Origin: Rhynchopus euleeides
Lineage: Eukaryota; Euglenozoa; Diplonemea; Diplonemida; Diplonemidae
Length of the DNA stretch: 64,000 bases
Reading direction: 5' to 3'
Assembly (NCBI GenBank): GCA_963210315.1
Contig: OY723292.1
Location: 992,001 to 1,056,000, forward strand
Shown here: in pieces, positions 38,892 through 50,672 of the stretch
How the letters are laid out: each line of letters starts with the position of its first letter
How positions within the stretch are numbered: the stretch's first letter is position 1
Made by a program: the position numbers and the translations under genes
Notes under the pieces: generated by a model
Seen by the model: only the letters and a program-made list of their open reading frames with translations
Told to the model about the DNA's origin: nothing
The model's database searches: none

Positions 38892-40162
38892 TGATGTGGC
38901 TGCTGCATCATCGTGTGTGTGTGCCCGCACGGCTGCCGTGCAGCTGCCGCAATATTCAATTTCATATCCTCCCTCTCTGTGTTGTTGCTCTTGCTGTTGG
39001 TTGCGCGCATGCCGCATGCTTCTGCGGGTTTCCCCAGCAGCCCTGTGTGCCGCCTGCCGCTGTTCCCGATGCCCTTTGGTTTCTCTTCCTCTCTCCCCTT
39101 CCCTAATGCACCATCAGCACCCCACGGCGCTCAGTGCCGATGCTCTCCACGCGCGTGACGTTCCTTTCGTTCCATTTCTTCACTCCACAGGTGTGCAGTG
39201 TGCCGGTGTGTGTCGCGCACGCCGACGCTGGCAATCCTGTGACAGCACAGGCGGCTTCCATGCCTCCTGTTCCTGACGTACCACTCCCTCTCTCTTGTGG
39301 CGAGCTGAGCGCTGAGATTGCGGTGTGCTGTGTGGCTCTGCTTTGCCAGCACACCGCGTCACTGCGGCTTCCTCAAGGCAGCAACACACATCCACTGTTC
39401 TGCCCAATTCCCATTCCATTGCGACAACCAGTCAAGAACGCGAAGACCTTTGTTCTGAACGCAGCACCCAGCATTTGCTGTTTACCATCGGTACAGACAC
39501 TTGCCGTATTATTCCAAGAAGATGAATCCCGTGAATCACAAAGATACAGACACACCGTCTCCCAGATGTGCAGGAATCCAAGTCACCTCGTCACTCATGT
39601 TCCCTCCCGGCCCGCCTCTGCGGGCAGCCCTCTGTGCCGTGCTGCTGCTTACCGGATCCGCGCCAGGCTGCGCACCGTGTGCCAAATGCAGGCGGCCCAT
39701 GCCTCAGGGGAAGGTCTTTTGTTTATGATGAAGCGAAGAAGGCAGCGCTGCGCAACCGCACCAGCCCGGGCCCCGCCGTTGTTACTCACTGAACATCGGC
39801 AACCACCACGCCCTGCTCTTCTTTGCGTGCCCCTGCCTGAACGGTACCGTGATACAGACCACACCCACACGACCCCAACCCCTCCCCCACCCCCCGCATG
39901 ACTCCCACCCACCCACCCCCTCCTTACCGCAGCACCTGCTTCCCTCCCTCCTTCGCGCCGTTGTTGTGACATCACGCCACCCCTCCCACTTGCCATCTAC
40001 GCCTTGCGGCCGTGAGTCAGGCTTCCCACCACCCTGCAGAATCTACACCGCGTGGCCGAGCTCCCCGAGAAGGGATCCTCTCTCTTGGCACCATCTGATC
40101 TCCTGGGGGTGGCCAGCCCCACGCGCGGCACGCGCTGCTGCTAGGGTGAAGGGTTTCGCGCA
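38892..40162. other. Intergenic
   Basis: 3' flank of the surface protein and leader of the EF-hand gene. Longer open frames here lack coding character or splice context. No gene supported. Confidence 0.4.
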
Positions 40163-43100
40163 ATGTCGGACATCGAGGAACTGCAGCAGCTGCTGAAGCA
40201 GGAGGAGGAACGCCGTGCCAAGGTGCAGGCCTTGTTTGAGAAGAAGAAACAGGAGGAGCGCGAGGCAAGCCTGAAGAAGGCGCAGCAGAAGGAGTTCTCC
40301 CAGGCAGAGCAGGATGAGATCCGCAAGGTTTTCGAGCTGTTCGACGCCGATAAGAGCGGGCACATCAACACGTCGGAGCTTGCCGAAGTTTCGAAGAGCC
40401 TCGGCTGTGAGATGTCGGACGCCGAGCTGAACGAGACGATCAAATCAATTGACCTCAACGCCGACAAGCAGATCGACTTCAAAGAGTTTCTCCAGTGGTG
40501 GGGCTCCGACAAACTCCTTGGGGGTAACAAAGGCGTCAAGCTCCGCCTCCTCCGAACGCGCCTCGCGGCTCGGATGGCAAAGAACGGGACGTTGGAAAAG
40601 CTGCGCACTGTCGGCAAGACGGAGCTCGGCGGGCGGAACATCACAGTAGAGGCTGACGTGGTGGCGGGGAAGATCCACAAAGACTGGCAGCCGGCTGTTG
40701 AGCTGCACGGGTTAGCGCTGCCCCTCTCCGAGGAGGCATTCAAGATGGAGGCGAAACGGCTCATCAAGGTGTTCCAGGAGCATTCTGATGTGGACACCCG
40801 CAGCGACTACTGGGATCACGGGGTGCAGGGGACGCGCTTTGAGAAGGAGGCGCTGAAGGGGCTTGCCAAAATATCATTCGCACTCCACCCCGAGGTTACC
40901 CGGGACCGTGCGGAAGAGCTGGTGGCGAAGTACAACAGGATGAAGAAAGAGCTGTCTGAAGAAGATGACAGCCACTGGGTCATAGAAGGGGAGCACATCT
41001 TGCCACACGTCTACATCAGAGTGCAGGCCAAGAAGCTGCCCGGCGGGAAGGAGGAGTGCCTTCTGTTCCTCGATGCTATGATCCCCCTCCGCTATGCCAA
41101 GGTAATGCCATGGGTGTGTGTGCGTGTGAAGACACGCAGAGGCAGCGCCAGAGTTCGCTCGGTGCGACCTACACTATACTAAAAAGATTAACGTGTGTGT
41201 GTGTGTGGAGTGGGGTGGGAGGGGGTATCAATTAGAGCTCGCTCGGTGCAGCTTGCACTAAACAAAAAGGTGAACGCGTGTGTGGCGTGGAAGCAGGGAT
41301 CTTGCGGCTCCCCGAGAGAGGGGCCCCTTGCGTCTCCCGATCCACATCCACCACACCCACCACCACCACCTCTCCCCTCGCAGCCCTTCCAGCAGGTCGT
41401 CGAAATTGCGAATGAAACGCTGCATCTGGGTGCGGAAACCGAAAACGCGTCTGACAGCCCCGACAAGGTGTTCGAATCGGTCGCCTTCTCTTTCAAGGTA
41501 TGCCTAAAGGCCTTGAAAGCACGGTGGGGGTGTGGGGGGTGGGGGAGTCATATCACACACACACACACACACGCACCCCTTTTCAAGAACTCACGCACGC
41601 CTCCCATTTTTTCTTCCGGTGGGAGTGTCCAATGCAACATTCACCTCATCGAGAGGCCAACTGTTTCCCGTGATGTTGTATTTCATCCGGGTCTTTCCGC
41701 TATTTGACGGATGCCCCCCCACCGGTTCTTCTCCTCACCCCTTCCCCTGATTTGCAAACGCAACGTTTCTACACTCGACTGTATTTGCCCCTCTCCCTGC
41801 TCCAAAACCCCCCACTCCAGAACGACATGGACCCGCTTGCCTGGCTGCACGACGGATCCGGCGTGGCACAGCTGCTCGCAAAGTTCCAGACCACCATCAA
41901 GGCCACCTTTTCGCGTGGCATCCTGCAGCTCTACCAGTCGTACATCTTCAGCTCCAGCGTCGGGAGGCACTACTACACGCGTGTGTTTGCCAAGGCTGTT
42001 GCGCAGATGATTATCCTCGCTATGGCTGGCGGCGCTTCCCTGCGCTTGAAGCTGCGCTCCTTCGGGGAGGTTGTGGAGGATATGGGCGAGTCGTTCGGCC
42101 AGCTCCACAGGGAGTTCATCAACAGGGCAGTGCAGGAGGGCGACATCAAGGTTGATGGCCGCATTGCGGAACTCCTCAGCTCCAGCACTATCACGGACCA
42201 CTGGAAGGACCGTCTGAAGTGCCTTCTTTACAACTTCACAGCCTCCGAGGTGTTGGGCTTCGCCCGCGCGTGGCTGGGCAGCCTCTGTACGTCTTCAGAT
42301 GATGTCTTCTCGACACTCTTCGGGATGATGAAGGAAGCCGTGTCCGCCCCGGTGAAGATCCAGATTGTGACAAGCGTCGCCTGCGTCAGCCTCAACCTCA
42401 AGGGGTTCCAGTTCATAACGAGCAACCTGCCTGGGGATGCGGAAGAGGGTGCCCGCTGGGAGGAGGAGTACCGCAAGGTCTCCCGGGAGATATGGAGCAA
42501 GCTGGACGACGTCCTCGATGACGGCCGCCGGTGGTATGACCTCGTGTCCTCAGCGGAGGATGCGGAGTGGCGGGTCGGCAAGGTTTCCAGGCGTGTCGCC
42601 GTCGCGGGGATGCCCGGCTGTGGAAAGTATGCCCGTCAGAGTTGCAGTGTTGCCGCCACAGCAAGCTTGCCGTGATGCGGAGGAGGGGCGAGGGGGGGCG
42701 GGGGGGGGGGGGGTCGCGCAGGATTGGGGTGGGGGAGTGGGTGTGTGTCTGTGTGTGCCGGCTCTCAGAAATAGACTTGGTTTGTCCCCCTCCCCTTCGG
42801 ACAGGACCACACTCGTGCATCGCGCAGCGACAGGCATGGGTGTTTCCGCTTCCCCGACAGAGAAGCTGTCGATTAAAAACGCGGCGTACCGGGGGAGGAC
42901 CTATCCCATGTGGGAGTACTGGGATGCACCGACTGGCTTCGCGTCGGTGCCGGAGTTCATGATTGACCGCGAAGCCATGGACGGGCCTGTCACGTTGGTG
43001 TGGCTTGTTGACTCCAGCGTGGGCGTGCAGCCAGGCGAGCGGGAGTCGTTCAAACATATCCTCAACGTCTTCAACCCCGACATGCTGCAGGTCGTTATCG

Positions 43101-43399
43101 TCGCTGCGAAGTGCGACCTGGCACCAGCCGAGACCTCCCGCACCGACCTCGCTGCCCAGGCCAAGGAGGGTGTGGTGGACCGCGAGACCCTGCACGACCT
43201 GGGCAGCCGCCTCAGTGCTATCGCCGTCACAGGCATGCAGTACGAATCCTCGGTCCAGGTGCTGGAGGCGATCCGGGCATTGGAGCGTGTTGCCAAGAAG
43301 AACGACGATGCGGCTGTCCTTTCAGAAGCCGCTCACGATTCTGATTCGGACGAAGCAAAGTCGGAGGATGAGGATGATGAGGGCGACTGGTTCGACTAG
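40163..43399 (+). CDS. EF-hand protein with C-terminal small-GTPase-like domain
   Basis: Exons 40163-41101, 41384-41497, 41821-42626 and 42805-43399; donors GTAATG, GTATGC and GTATGC; 817 residues. A charged coiled-coil start (1-45) precedes two EF-hand loops, D61-E72 (DADKSGHINTSE) and D97-E108 (DLNADKQIDFKE). A ~500-residue middle is unassigned. The last intron splits the P-loop Lys codon; joined, it reads GMPGCGKTTL with K620. A switch-II-like WEYWDAPTG and a guanine-specificity-like AKCD follow, then an acidic tail ending DDEGDWFD. EF-hand plus GTPase pairings are known in Miro and RASEF-type Rabs, but the length and order differ here. The AKCD in place of NKxD may weaken guanine specificity. 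A calcium-regulated trafficking role is inference. Confidence 0.82.
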
Positions 43400-44550
43400 A
43401 CTGCATCTGCACAGTAGACGGTGTCTCACGCTTTGGTGAGACGAAGTTGCGTGCAGAGGACAGAGGGGCTGGTGGCGTCACGGGTGGAGTGCCCAAGTGG
43501 GCCGGCTTCCGCCTCGCCCGATGACACACAAGAGAAAAGGTGGCAGACAGGGAGCTGCAGAACAAACGGCCCGCATCAGCATCGAAGCCCTCTCCTTCCG
43601 GTGAGCTCTTCTCGCTGTGTCAACGGGCAGCGCCTTTGTGTGCGGCACTGCCTGGTCATTCGTGCACCAGTCTGGTGGTTGTCGATGCTCAAAAATAAAT
43701 TCCGCAGCACTTCTGTCGTGATTCATGTGGTTGTTACATTCCATTACGCGTACCCTGGGATGGGGTGAGACGGATGTATGTTTTACACAGCAGCATCGAC
43801 AATAAAGCTGCATGCCCCACCCATCGGTGATAATTGATGGGTGAATGTGGTGGCAAAGTGGATGGCCTGACGTTTGGTTTTAAATGGTTCCTATCGTCAC
43901 GATAGCCCGGAATCGAAGCAAATGTGTTCAGAAATAACGAAGTAAATCGTACGACGGGGCTTTTGGAGGTTGGTGCCTGCACGGCACTCCGCAGGGCCTC
44001 GACACATCCTTGGGGAACCCACATAGGGCGAGGCACTCGCCGTCGATGCATGGGGTGGTTTCTGGCTTCATTTACATATCCTTTGACACCGCATCGCACG
44101 GCGGTGGTGCTGGCCTTGGGTTTGAGCCCCGCACCGCGGAAAGTACTGCCGATAGCCCCCAACACGCACCCCCCCTCCCCCCTCCCCCCCACCCCCCGCT
44201 TTGCACATCACACCACCTGGCGCGCTGCAGGTTGAGCCTGCGATGCGCCACCACTGCGCCATGCGGTGCGAAGGCACCACACATCCACCACCATGCAGGA
44301 TATAACTTCCTTCAGAAGAATCCCTTCCCCGCGCACACAGCCTCGCTGACCCCCTGCCGTGGTTTCTTTAGCCCGTTGCACCGCCCAAAGTCGACTCTTC
44401 GTCGTTTTCTGTTCCTGCAGGGCTGCCACGCTCCTTTCTCCTCCCCACCGTTCTCCCCGCTTTCTCTTCTTTGTGTGACAGGCAGCGCACGCACCACCCT
44501 CCCTCCTCCCCCGCATCTTTTCCTCTCCACCCCCAAGCCACACAGCCAAG
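43400..44550. other. Intergenic
   Basis: 3' flank of the GTPase gene (AATAAA at 43695-43700 and 43801-43806 are possible polyadenylation signals) and a pyrimidine-rich leader for the PDZ gene. No gene seen. Confidence 0.4.
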
Positions 44551-45144
44551 ATGCCGCGTACCGTCATCATCGAGAAGAAGAACGGCACCCTCGGCATGGA
44601 GCTCGGCCGTTACGAGGGCGGCCCGCTGTACGTCGAGACGATTGCCTCCAACGGCGCAGCAGAGAAGTCGGGCGTGCCTCTGAACTGGTCGCTGATTCGG
44701 GTGGGGCAGTACAACGTGTTCAACGTGCGGACCCTTCTGGATGCACTCGACTCGCAGAAGGGCGCGGACAAGGTGGAGATGGTGTTCGGGGAGGATATGA
44801 GCGCGAAGATCGAAGCGGCCCGCAAGCTCGAGGCGCGCTCCAAGAACCCGATGTTCCGCCTGACGGGGTTCCAGGGCTTCTCCCTCGGGGGCAGGAAGTC
44901 TTCGCGCAAGTCGATCTCGTCCCGCGCATCCGACTCGTCGAAGTCCACCGAGGCGTCGCCCTCACCCCGCTCCACACGCTCGGGGCGCTCGAAGAAGGCT
45001 CTCAAGCGCTCGGGCTCCGCTTCATCTGGCGCGTCCTCGCCCTCGTCACCCTTGCTGCCGATGTCCTTCCTTGAGGAGGACATCCCCAGCATGTATGAGA
45101 GCAACCGCGGGACGTACACCCCTCCCGTGATTGCCTGCGCATGA
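44551..45144 (+). CDS. Small PDZ-domain protein with Ser-rich tail
   Basis: 197 residues, no intron. Residues ~1-90 look like one PDZ domain. It has a carboxylate-binding-loop-like GTLGMEL, a YVETIASNGAAEKSG segment matching the PDZ V..I..G.PA...G pattern, and a following LIRVGQYNV strand. The tail (~115-170) is Ser/Arg/Lys-rich with many SP and RS sites and is probably phosphorylated. PDZ domains bind C-terminal peptides of partners, so this is a likely scaffold or adaptor. No membrane segment. Confidence 0.78.
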   Translation: MPRTVIIEKKNGTLGMELGRYEGGPLYVETIASNGAAEKSGVPLNWSLIRVGQYNVFNVRTLLDALDSQKGADKVEMVFGEDMSAKIEAARKLEARSKNPMFRLTGFQGFSLGGRKSSRKSISSRASDSSKSTEASPSPRSTRSGRSKKALKRSGSASSGASSPSSPLLPMSFLEEDIPSMYESNRGTYTPPVIACA

Positions 45145-45866
45145 TGGTGATGATGATGTGTTGCGTGGTGGGCGTGCCGTGCAATCGCCGCTTGGGGGTT
45201 GCGACAAAATGCCACCCGCTTCGCTGCCCATAAAAATAACAAATGATGCGAAGAAGAAGAAGAAGAGAAATCGTGCATACCTGCCTTCCCCCTCGCCCCT
45301 CCCTCGCCCCCCCTGCGCCCGTCACGGCATCTATAAACGGGGAGGGAGGGAGCGGGAGCACGCCGCGTCACTGCAAAGGTGATGAACAAAAAAAATATTA
45401 TCAGAACGAAAAATGAAATTTTGAGTGTTGCCGATATTTTGTGGTTATGTGTCTTGTGTCTGTGTTACGAGCGGCGAAGCGGCAGCGGAGCTGCAGAGTA
45501 ACAAACAAAAACAAAAAATGAAAATCGTGCGGCCCGAGCTTTAGGGGAGAACCGCCCTGATACCAGCTCGCAGGGTGGGGGGCTCGACACACCCTGAGAC
45601 ACAAACACCCGCTCTCAACGAAAAAGGAGTTCTGAGCTGTCCCCTCCCCCGAGAGTTTCTGGACAGGTGTGTTATGCCGTGAAGCGAAAGGGGTACGATG
45701 GACTCTTTTTCGGGTGGTGGTGGTGGTGGTGGTGGTGGTGAGTTCGGTTTTTCTAGACAACCTACGGGGCAAAAGAGGTGGGATTTGTTGATTCTTGCTG
45801 TTGCTGTTGCTGTCGGCATGACAAAAAAAAGAACAAAGAGCGTGGTTCTGGGGCGGGGGGGGGGGG
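45145..45866. other. Intergenic
   Basis: Contains a GGT microsatellite (45714-45740) and a G run abutting the next element. No gene supported. Confidence 0.4.
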
Positions 45867-45868
45867 TA

Positions 45869-47016
45869 GGGGGGGTCAAATGGGGGTGACAAACACGATT
45901 TTTCAAAAAACCGGCGCAGAGGCCCCAAAGCCCCCGTAAACCCTCCAAACCCCCCCAGATCGGTCCGGAAACCCATCGAACCCCACTTTTCCACCATTCC
46001 GGGCACCTCAGGCGCCCGAATTGGGGTACCTAAATTTTGTGCCACCGTTTGGTACCGTACAGTGCCACTGTGTGGGAGGTTGGAAAAGAAAATGCCCCAA
46101 CACACCACATCTGAGGGTTGCAATGCATGTTGCTTGCCAACCACGTCATCCGGTGGGTGTCAGGCGCTATGTAGGTGGCATCAGCCAGGTCTTCGATGTG
46201 TTCTGGCTTGTATATGTACCTCCCTGCCTGCGGCACAGGCACTGCCTTTGTCCCCCACACCAGCCACAGAGAGCGTATTGTACTCGGTCCACGGTTGCTG
46301 ATTCATTGTGATGCGTTGTATCCTCGAGTGAACGTCACACACTAGTGACACCACCACCCGCCATCCGAGAGCTGTATTGACTTTGCGCGCTTCCGTTGCA
46401 TTCACCTCGCCACGCATATTGCACTGTTCAGTACCAGTGCTCTTGGGTCAGGCAAAGTAGACCGCAGCAAGTACCAATTCTGGCACAATGGGTACCACGA
46501 CAGCGCACTTCGTGTGTTCCCGGAATGTACAGCTCGTGTTGCAACAGTCGTTGTCAACACATCCCGGTTGTGGAGCACTGCTGCACAGGAATCACACGAC
46601 CATCTGGACTTGTTCCGTACCTACAGGCAGCCTCCCGGTGCATGGTGGCAGGGAGGTACATATACAAGCCAGAACTCATCGAAGACCTGGCTAATGCCAC
46701 CTACATAGCGCCTGACACCCACCGGATGACGTGGTTGGCAAGCAACATGCATTGCAACCCTCAGATGTGGTGTGTTGGGGCATTTTCTTTTCCAACCTCC
46801 CACACAGTGGCACTGTCCGGTACCAAACGGTGGCACAAAATTTAGGTACCCCAATTCGGGCACCTGAGGTGCCCGGAATGGTGGAAAAGTGGGGTTCGAT
46901 GGGTTTCCGGACCGATCTGGGGGGGTTTGGAGGGTTTACGGGGGCTTTGGGGCCTCTGCGCCGGTTTTTTGAAAAATCGTGTTTGTCCACGTAAAAGGGT
47001 GGCATTTGACCCCCCC
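45869..47016. mobile_element. TA-duplicating TIR element A, copy 1 (1.15 kb)
   Basis: Begins GGGGGGGTCAAATG and ends CATTTGACCCCCCC, flanked by TA (45867-45868 and 47017-47018) inside a G run. Terminal inverted repeats are about 365 bp, from each end to a GTACCTCCCTGCC-type boundary. The ~415-bp centre has no reading frame. Near-identical to 49524-50670. Confidence 0.88.
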
Positions 47017-47018
47017 TA

Positions 47019-47925
47019 GGGGGGGGGGGGGGACGGGGCGAACCTCATGCCCGGTAGGTTGATCGCTGAGACTGACTAAACCGTTCACACCACACCACAC
47101 ACCCACCCGCCCCACCCCCCACCCACCTTCCATTCCAGAGAATCGCGAACCGATGCATATAATCTTTCTTATCAGAGCTTAGAGGAACGAGCAGAAGAAA
47201 ATGTCGATATATTTTTTTTCCCTCCCTGGTTGGGGGAGGTTTTTCGCTCCAACAAAACAGTGTGGCCAAAAAATAGCGAGCGTGCACACAATTGAGGGGG
47301 CAGGGGGCACCCTGGCACAGTTGGACGTGGAGTGTTGGAGCGAAATGCCGACCCCTCACCTCCCCTACCACCCATCCACCCTTCATCCTGGGATTAATGC
47401 TTATCATCACCGTTCTCCCCAGCATTGCTCTTTACTTAATCTTCCCTCCCCACACACACACCCACGCGGCTTCAACAATCGCGTGAGCCGTATTGACCGC
47501 CGTTCACACCCTTCTCACATCCCGCCCCCCCCTCAGCCATCAATTTTTTTTGAAAACACCGTTATGTTCCGTCCCTATCTGCCACCGCGTAGCCACCCCA
47601 CCCATCCACTAACCCACCCCGCTGCCACTGCCCCTCAACAACCGATGCTGTAACTATCGAAAAGGGGGGGGTTTTTGCTCTCAAGTGGGTGGGTTGGACA
47701 GAGTGAGTAGTGTGGGGGGTGAACCTTTGAACCTTTCTGTAACATAGTTTCGCACCCACTTGTCGTGTCGAGATTCGTTGTTCTTTTATTCTGAATTACC
47801 GAGCAGAGGGGGGGGGGGAACCCCCCCTTTGCTTCGCATGTTTAGTGTGTAGTTCTTTTGTTTTGTTTTGCCACAAGGGGGAGGGAGAAGGGAGGGGGGG
47901 GGGGTCAGCGTGCCCCCCCCCCCCC
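47019..47925. other. Stretch between elements A and B
   Basis: Unique sequence with G runs (47809-47817, 47893-47904) and C runs (47913-47925). No gene is supported, although several short frames are open. Confidence 0.35.
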
Positions 47926-47927
47926 TA

Positions 47928-49521
47928 GGCATACAGTGCAAACGATAATTATTATCGCACATATACCAGATACGATAATTTTCGGAAAATTATCGCATAC
48001 GATAATTTATTATCGCATACGATAATCCATTATCGTATGATGCGATAATCCCATTATCGTATACGACCGGATACGATAATTATTATCGTATGCGATAACA
48101 TACGATAATCCCATTATCGTATGCGATACCCACCTGATTTTGCCCGAAACCAATCACCGAAATCTCCAGTTTACCACCGCCAAACGCCACCAAACCCCGC
48201 CAAGGGCCACAATCAGCCACAAAATAGAGATCACTACCATTCTCCCAGCACCAGGAAGGGTAAGATGAGCCTGTGGGGTCCGGTGCTGCAGGCAGGGTAC
48301 GCGTACTGGTCTGTGTCCGGGCTGCTGTGGTCATCGACAAGGCTGTGTGGTCTGTCCGAAGGAGGTGGATGGTGGTCTCCCTCAGGTGGATCGCGTCTCT
48401 CCGATCCTGCATGGGCTCAGGTGTCTCCAGATGATCATCACCCCTTGCCTTGCTGTCGGTGAGGATGGCGCCCGAGCTCCGCCTTGTAGCGCAGCGGAGT
48501 CGTGCAGGTCAGGCAGGCTCCTTGAGGCCTCCGAGGTGATGTGCGCACGCCATCCCGTGGTTCCTTGTAGAGTTGCAGACAGGTCCGTGCGCACGGTGGG
48601 AGCGTTCGTATCGCCCGTTCCGTGCCAGGTCCTGAAGAATACCTTTGGTTGAGTATTGACTCTCTCGGGTTCAAACCCCATTCAAGGTCCTTCGCTATGT
48701 CATCACTGGTCGTCAGTCAGAGGGGAAGAACGGTGTTCCTCACTTTTTCACTGCTCACGGGAGCGAAGGCCAAGTCCAACATAAGTGGTAGCCTTGAAGA
48801 GAAATCTCCTGATCTCTCCAAACATTGCACCGAAGACCACACCTGCCTATCAGGTTCTTCCCCATCAGTCGAACAGTCTTTCTTGTTCATGTTCTGGGCA
48901 GGGTGCTCTGTCTCGGTCACCCCGACACCTGCTTCAACTAGGCTAGTCCAACGTCTTCCCTCAGTGTTCTCACAGGGGTGTCCTCAGTATCTGGGTCCCG
49001 ACGGCAAGGCAGCGTACCAGTCGGCTTTGCGAACCCGCAACAGGCTGTACTGGTGGTTGCATACCGCCGCAAGTATGACCCTGTTGCTGCGTAGTCATGT
49101 TTTCCATGAAGTGGGGTGGCGACAGGGTGTAAGTCACGAGGGGAAGGGCATGTGGAACGGCCACTGCCCAATCCCCAGAGTCCTCTCCGCCCCACTGTGC
49201 CTGAAACTTCTTCAGACAGACATAGTGATGTGCATGTCATGGCACTATGTGTGTTGTGTCTCTGCTACCCATTTGTGAGGGACATTCTACACTTCTGAGT
49301 GAAGCCCCCCGTCACCAATAATTCAAAGAAGCAAAAATGGCAGCTTCCGGCTCCACATTTACCACTTTTTCAATGTGCTCTGGGCTGATTTCTGGTTTTC
49401 CGAAAATCTCAAAAAAATTATCGCACCATTATCGTATATTATCGTATACGATAATATACGATAATGGGAATACGATAATAATTATCGTATGCGATAATAA
49501 TTATCGTTTGCACTGTATGCC
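47928..49521. mobile_element. TA-duplicating element B with GATAAT palindrome clusters (1.6 kb)
   Basis: Inverted ends GGCATACAGTGCAAACGATA and its complement, flanked by TA (47926-47927 and 49522-49523). About 200 bp at the left end and 110 bp at the right are packed with ATACGATAAT / ATTATCGTAT palindromic units, likely transposase-binding subterminal repeats. The inner 1.25 kb has a 218-codon open frame (48622-49278) without recognisable features. Its right TA is also the left TA of element A copy 2. Confidence 0.88.
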
Positions 49522-49523
49522 TA

Positions 49524-50670
49524 GGGGGGGTCAAATGGGGGTGACAAACACGATTTTTCAAAAAACCGGCGCAGAGGCCCCAAAGCCCCCGTAAACCCTC
49601 CAAACCCCCCCAGATCGGTCCGGAAACCCATCGAACCCCACTTTTCCACCATTCCGGGCACCTCAGGTGCCCGAATTGGGGTACCTAAATTTTGTGCCAC
49701 CGTTTGGTACCGTACAGTGCCACTGTGTGGGAGGTTGGAAAAGAAAATGCCCCAACACACCACATCTGAGGGTTGCAATGCATGTTGCTTGCCAACCACG
49801 TCATCCGGTGGGTGTCAGGCGCTATGTAGGTGGCATTAGCCAGGTCTTCGATGTGTTCTGGCTTGTATATATACCTCCCTGCCTGCGGCACAGGCACTGC
49901 CTTTGTCCCCCACACCAGCCACAGAGAGCGTATTGTACTCGGTCCACGGTTGCTGATTCATTGTGATGCGTTGTATCCTCGAGTGAACGTCACACACTAG
50001 TGGCACCACCACCCGCCATCCGAGAGCTGTATTGACTTTGCGCGCTTCCGTTGTATTCACCTCGCCACGCATATTGCACCGTTCAGTACCAGTGCTCTTG
50101 GGCCAGGCAAAGTAGACCGCAGCAACTACCAATTCTGGCACAATGGGTACCACGACAGCGCACTTCATGTGTTCCCGGAATGTACAGCTCGTGTTGCAAC
50201 AGTCGTTGTCAACACATCCCGGTTGTGGAGCACTGCTGCACAGGAATCACACGACCATCTGGACTGTTCCGTACCTACAGGCAGCCTCCCGGTGCATGGT
50301 GGCAGGGAGGTATATATACAAGCCAGAACACATCGAAGACCTGGCTAATGCCACCTACATAGCGCCTGACACCCACCGGATGACGTGGTTGGCAAGCAAC
50401 ATGCATTGCAACCCTCAGATGTGGTGTGTTGGGGCATTTTCTTTTCCAACCTCCCACACAGTGGCACTGTACGGTACCAAACGGTGGCACAAAATTTAGG
50501 TACCCCAATTCGGGCACCTGAGGTGCCCGGAATGGTGGAAAAGTGGGGTTCGATGGGTTTCCGGACCGATCTGGGGGGGTTTGGAGGGTTTACGGGGGCT
50601 TTGGGGCCTCTGCGCCGGTTTTTTGAAAAATCGTGTTTGTCCACGTAAAAGGGTGGCATTTGACCCCCCC
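49524..50670. mobile_element. TA-duplicating TIR element A, copy 2
   Basis: Same ends and ~365-bp inverted repeats as copy 1, with only scattered base differences. Flanked by TA (49522-49523 and 50671-50672), followed at once by a C run. Directly abuts element B. Confidence 0.88.
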
Positions 50671-50672
50671 TA

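Noticed and set aside
37431-39017. Long minus-strand frames opposite the repeat surface protein
   Set aside because: Mirror of the coding repeats, with no signal peptide or domain; the plus-strand frame has signal peptide, repeats and membrane segment.
39134-39901. 255-codon frame between the surface protein and the EF-hand gene
   Set aside because: No recognisable features, runs through C-rich non-coding sequence, no splice logic to neighbours.
48650-48690. tRNA-like T-arm (GGGTTCAAACCCC)
   Set aside because: No acceptor, D or anticodon arms could be fitted upstream.
48622-49278. 218-codon frame inside element B as a transposase
   Set aside because: No DDE, zinc-finger or helix-turn-helix features, and many Cys/Ser/Trp as in chance translation.
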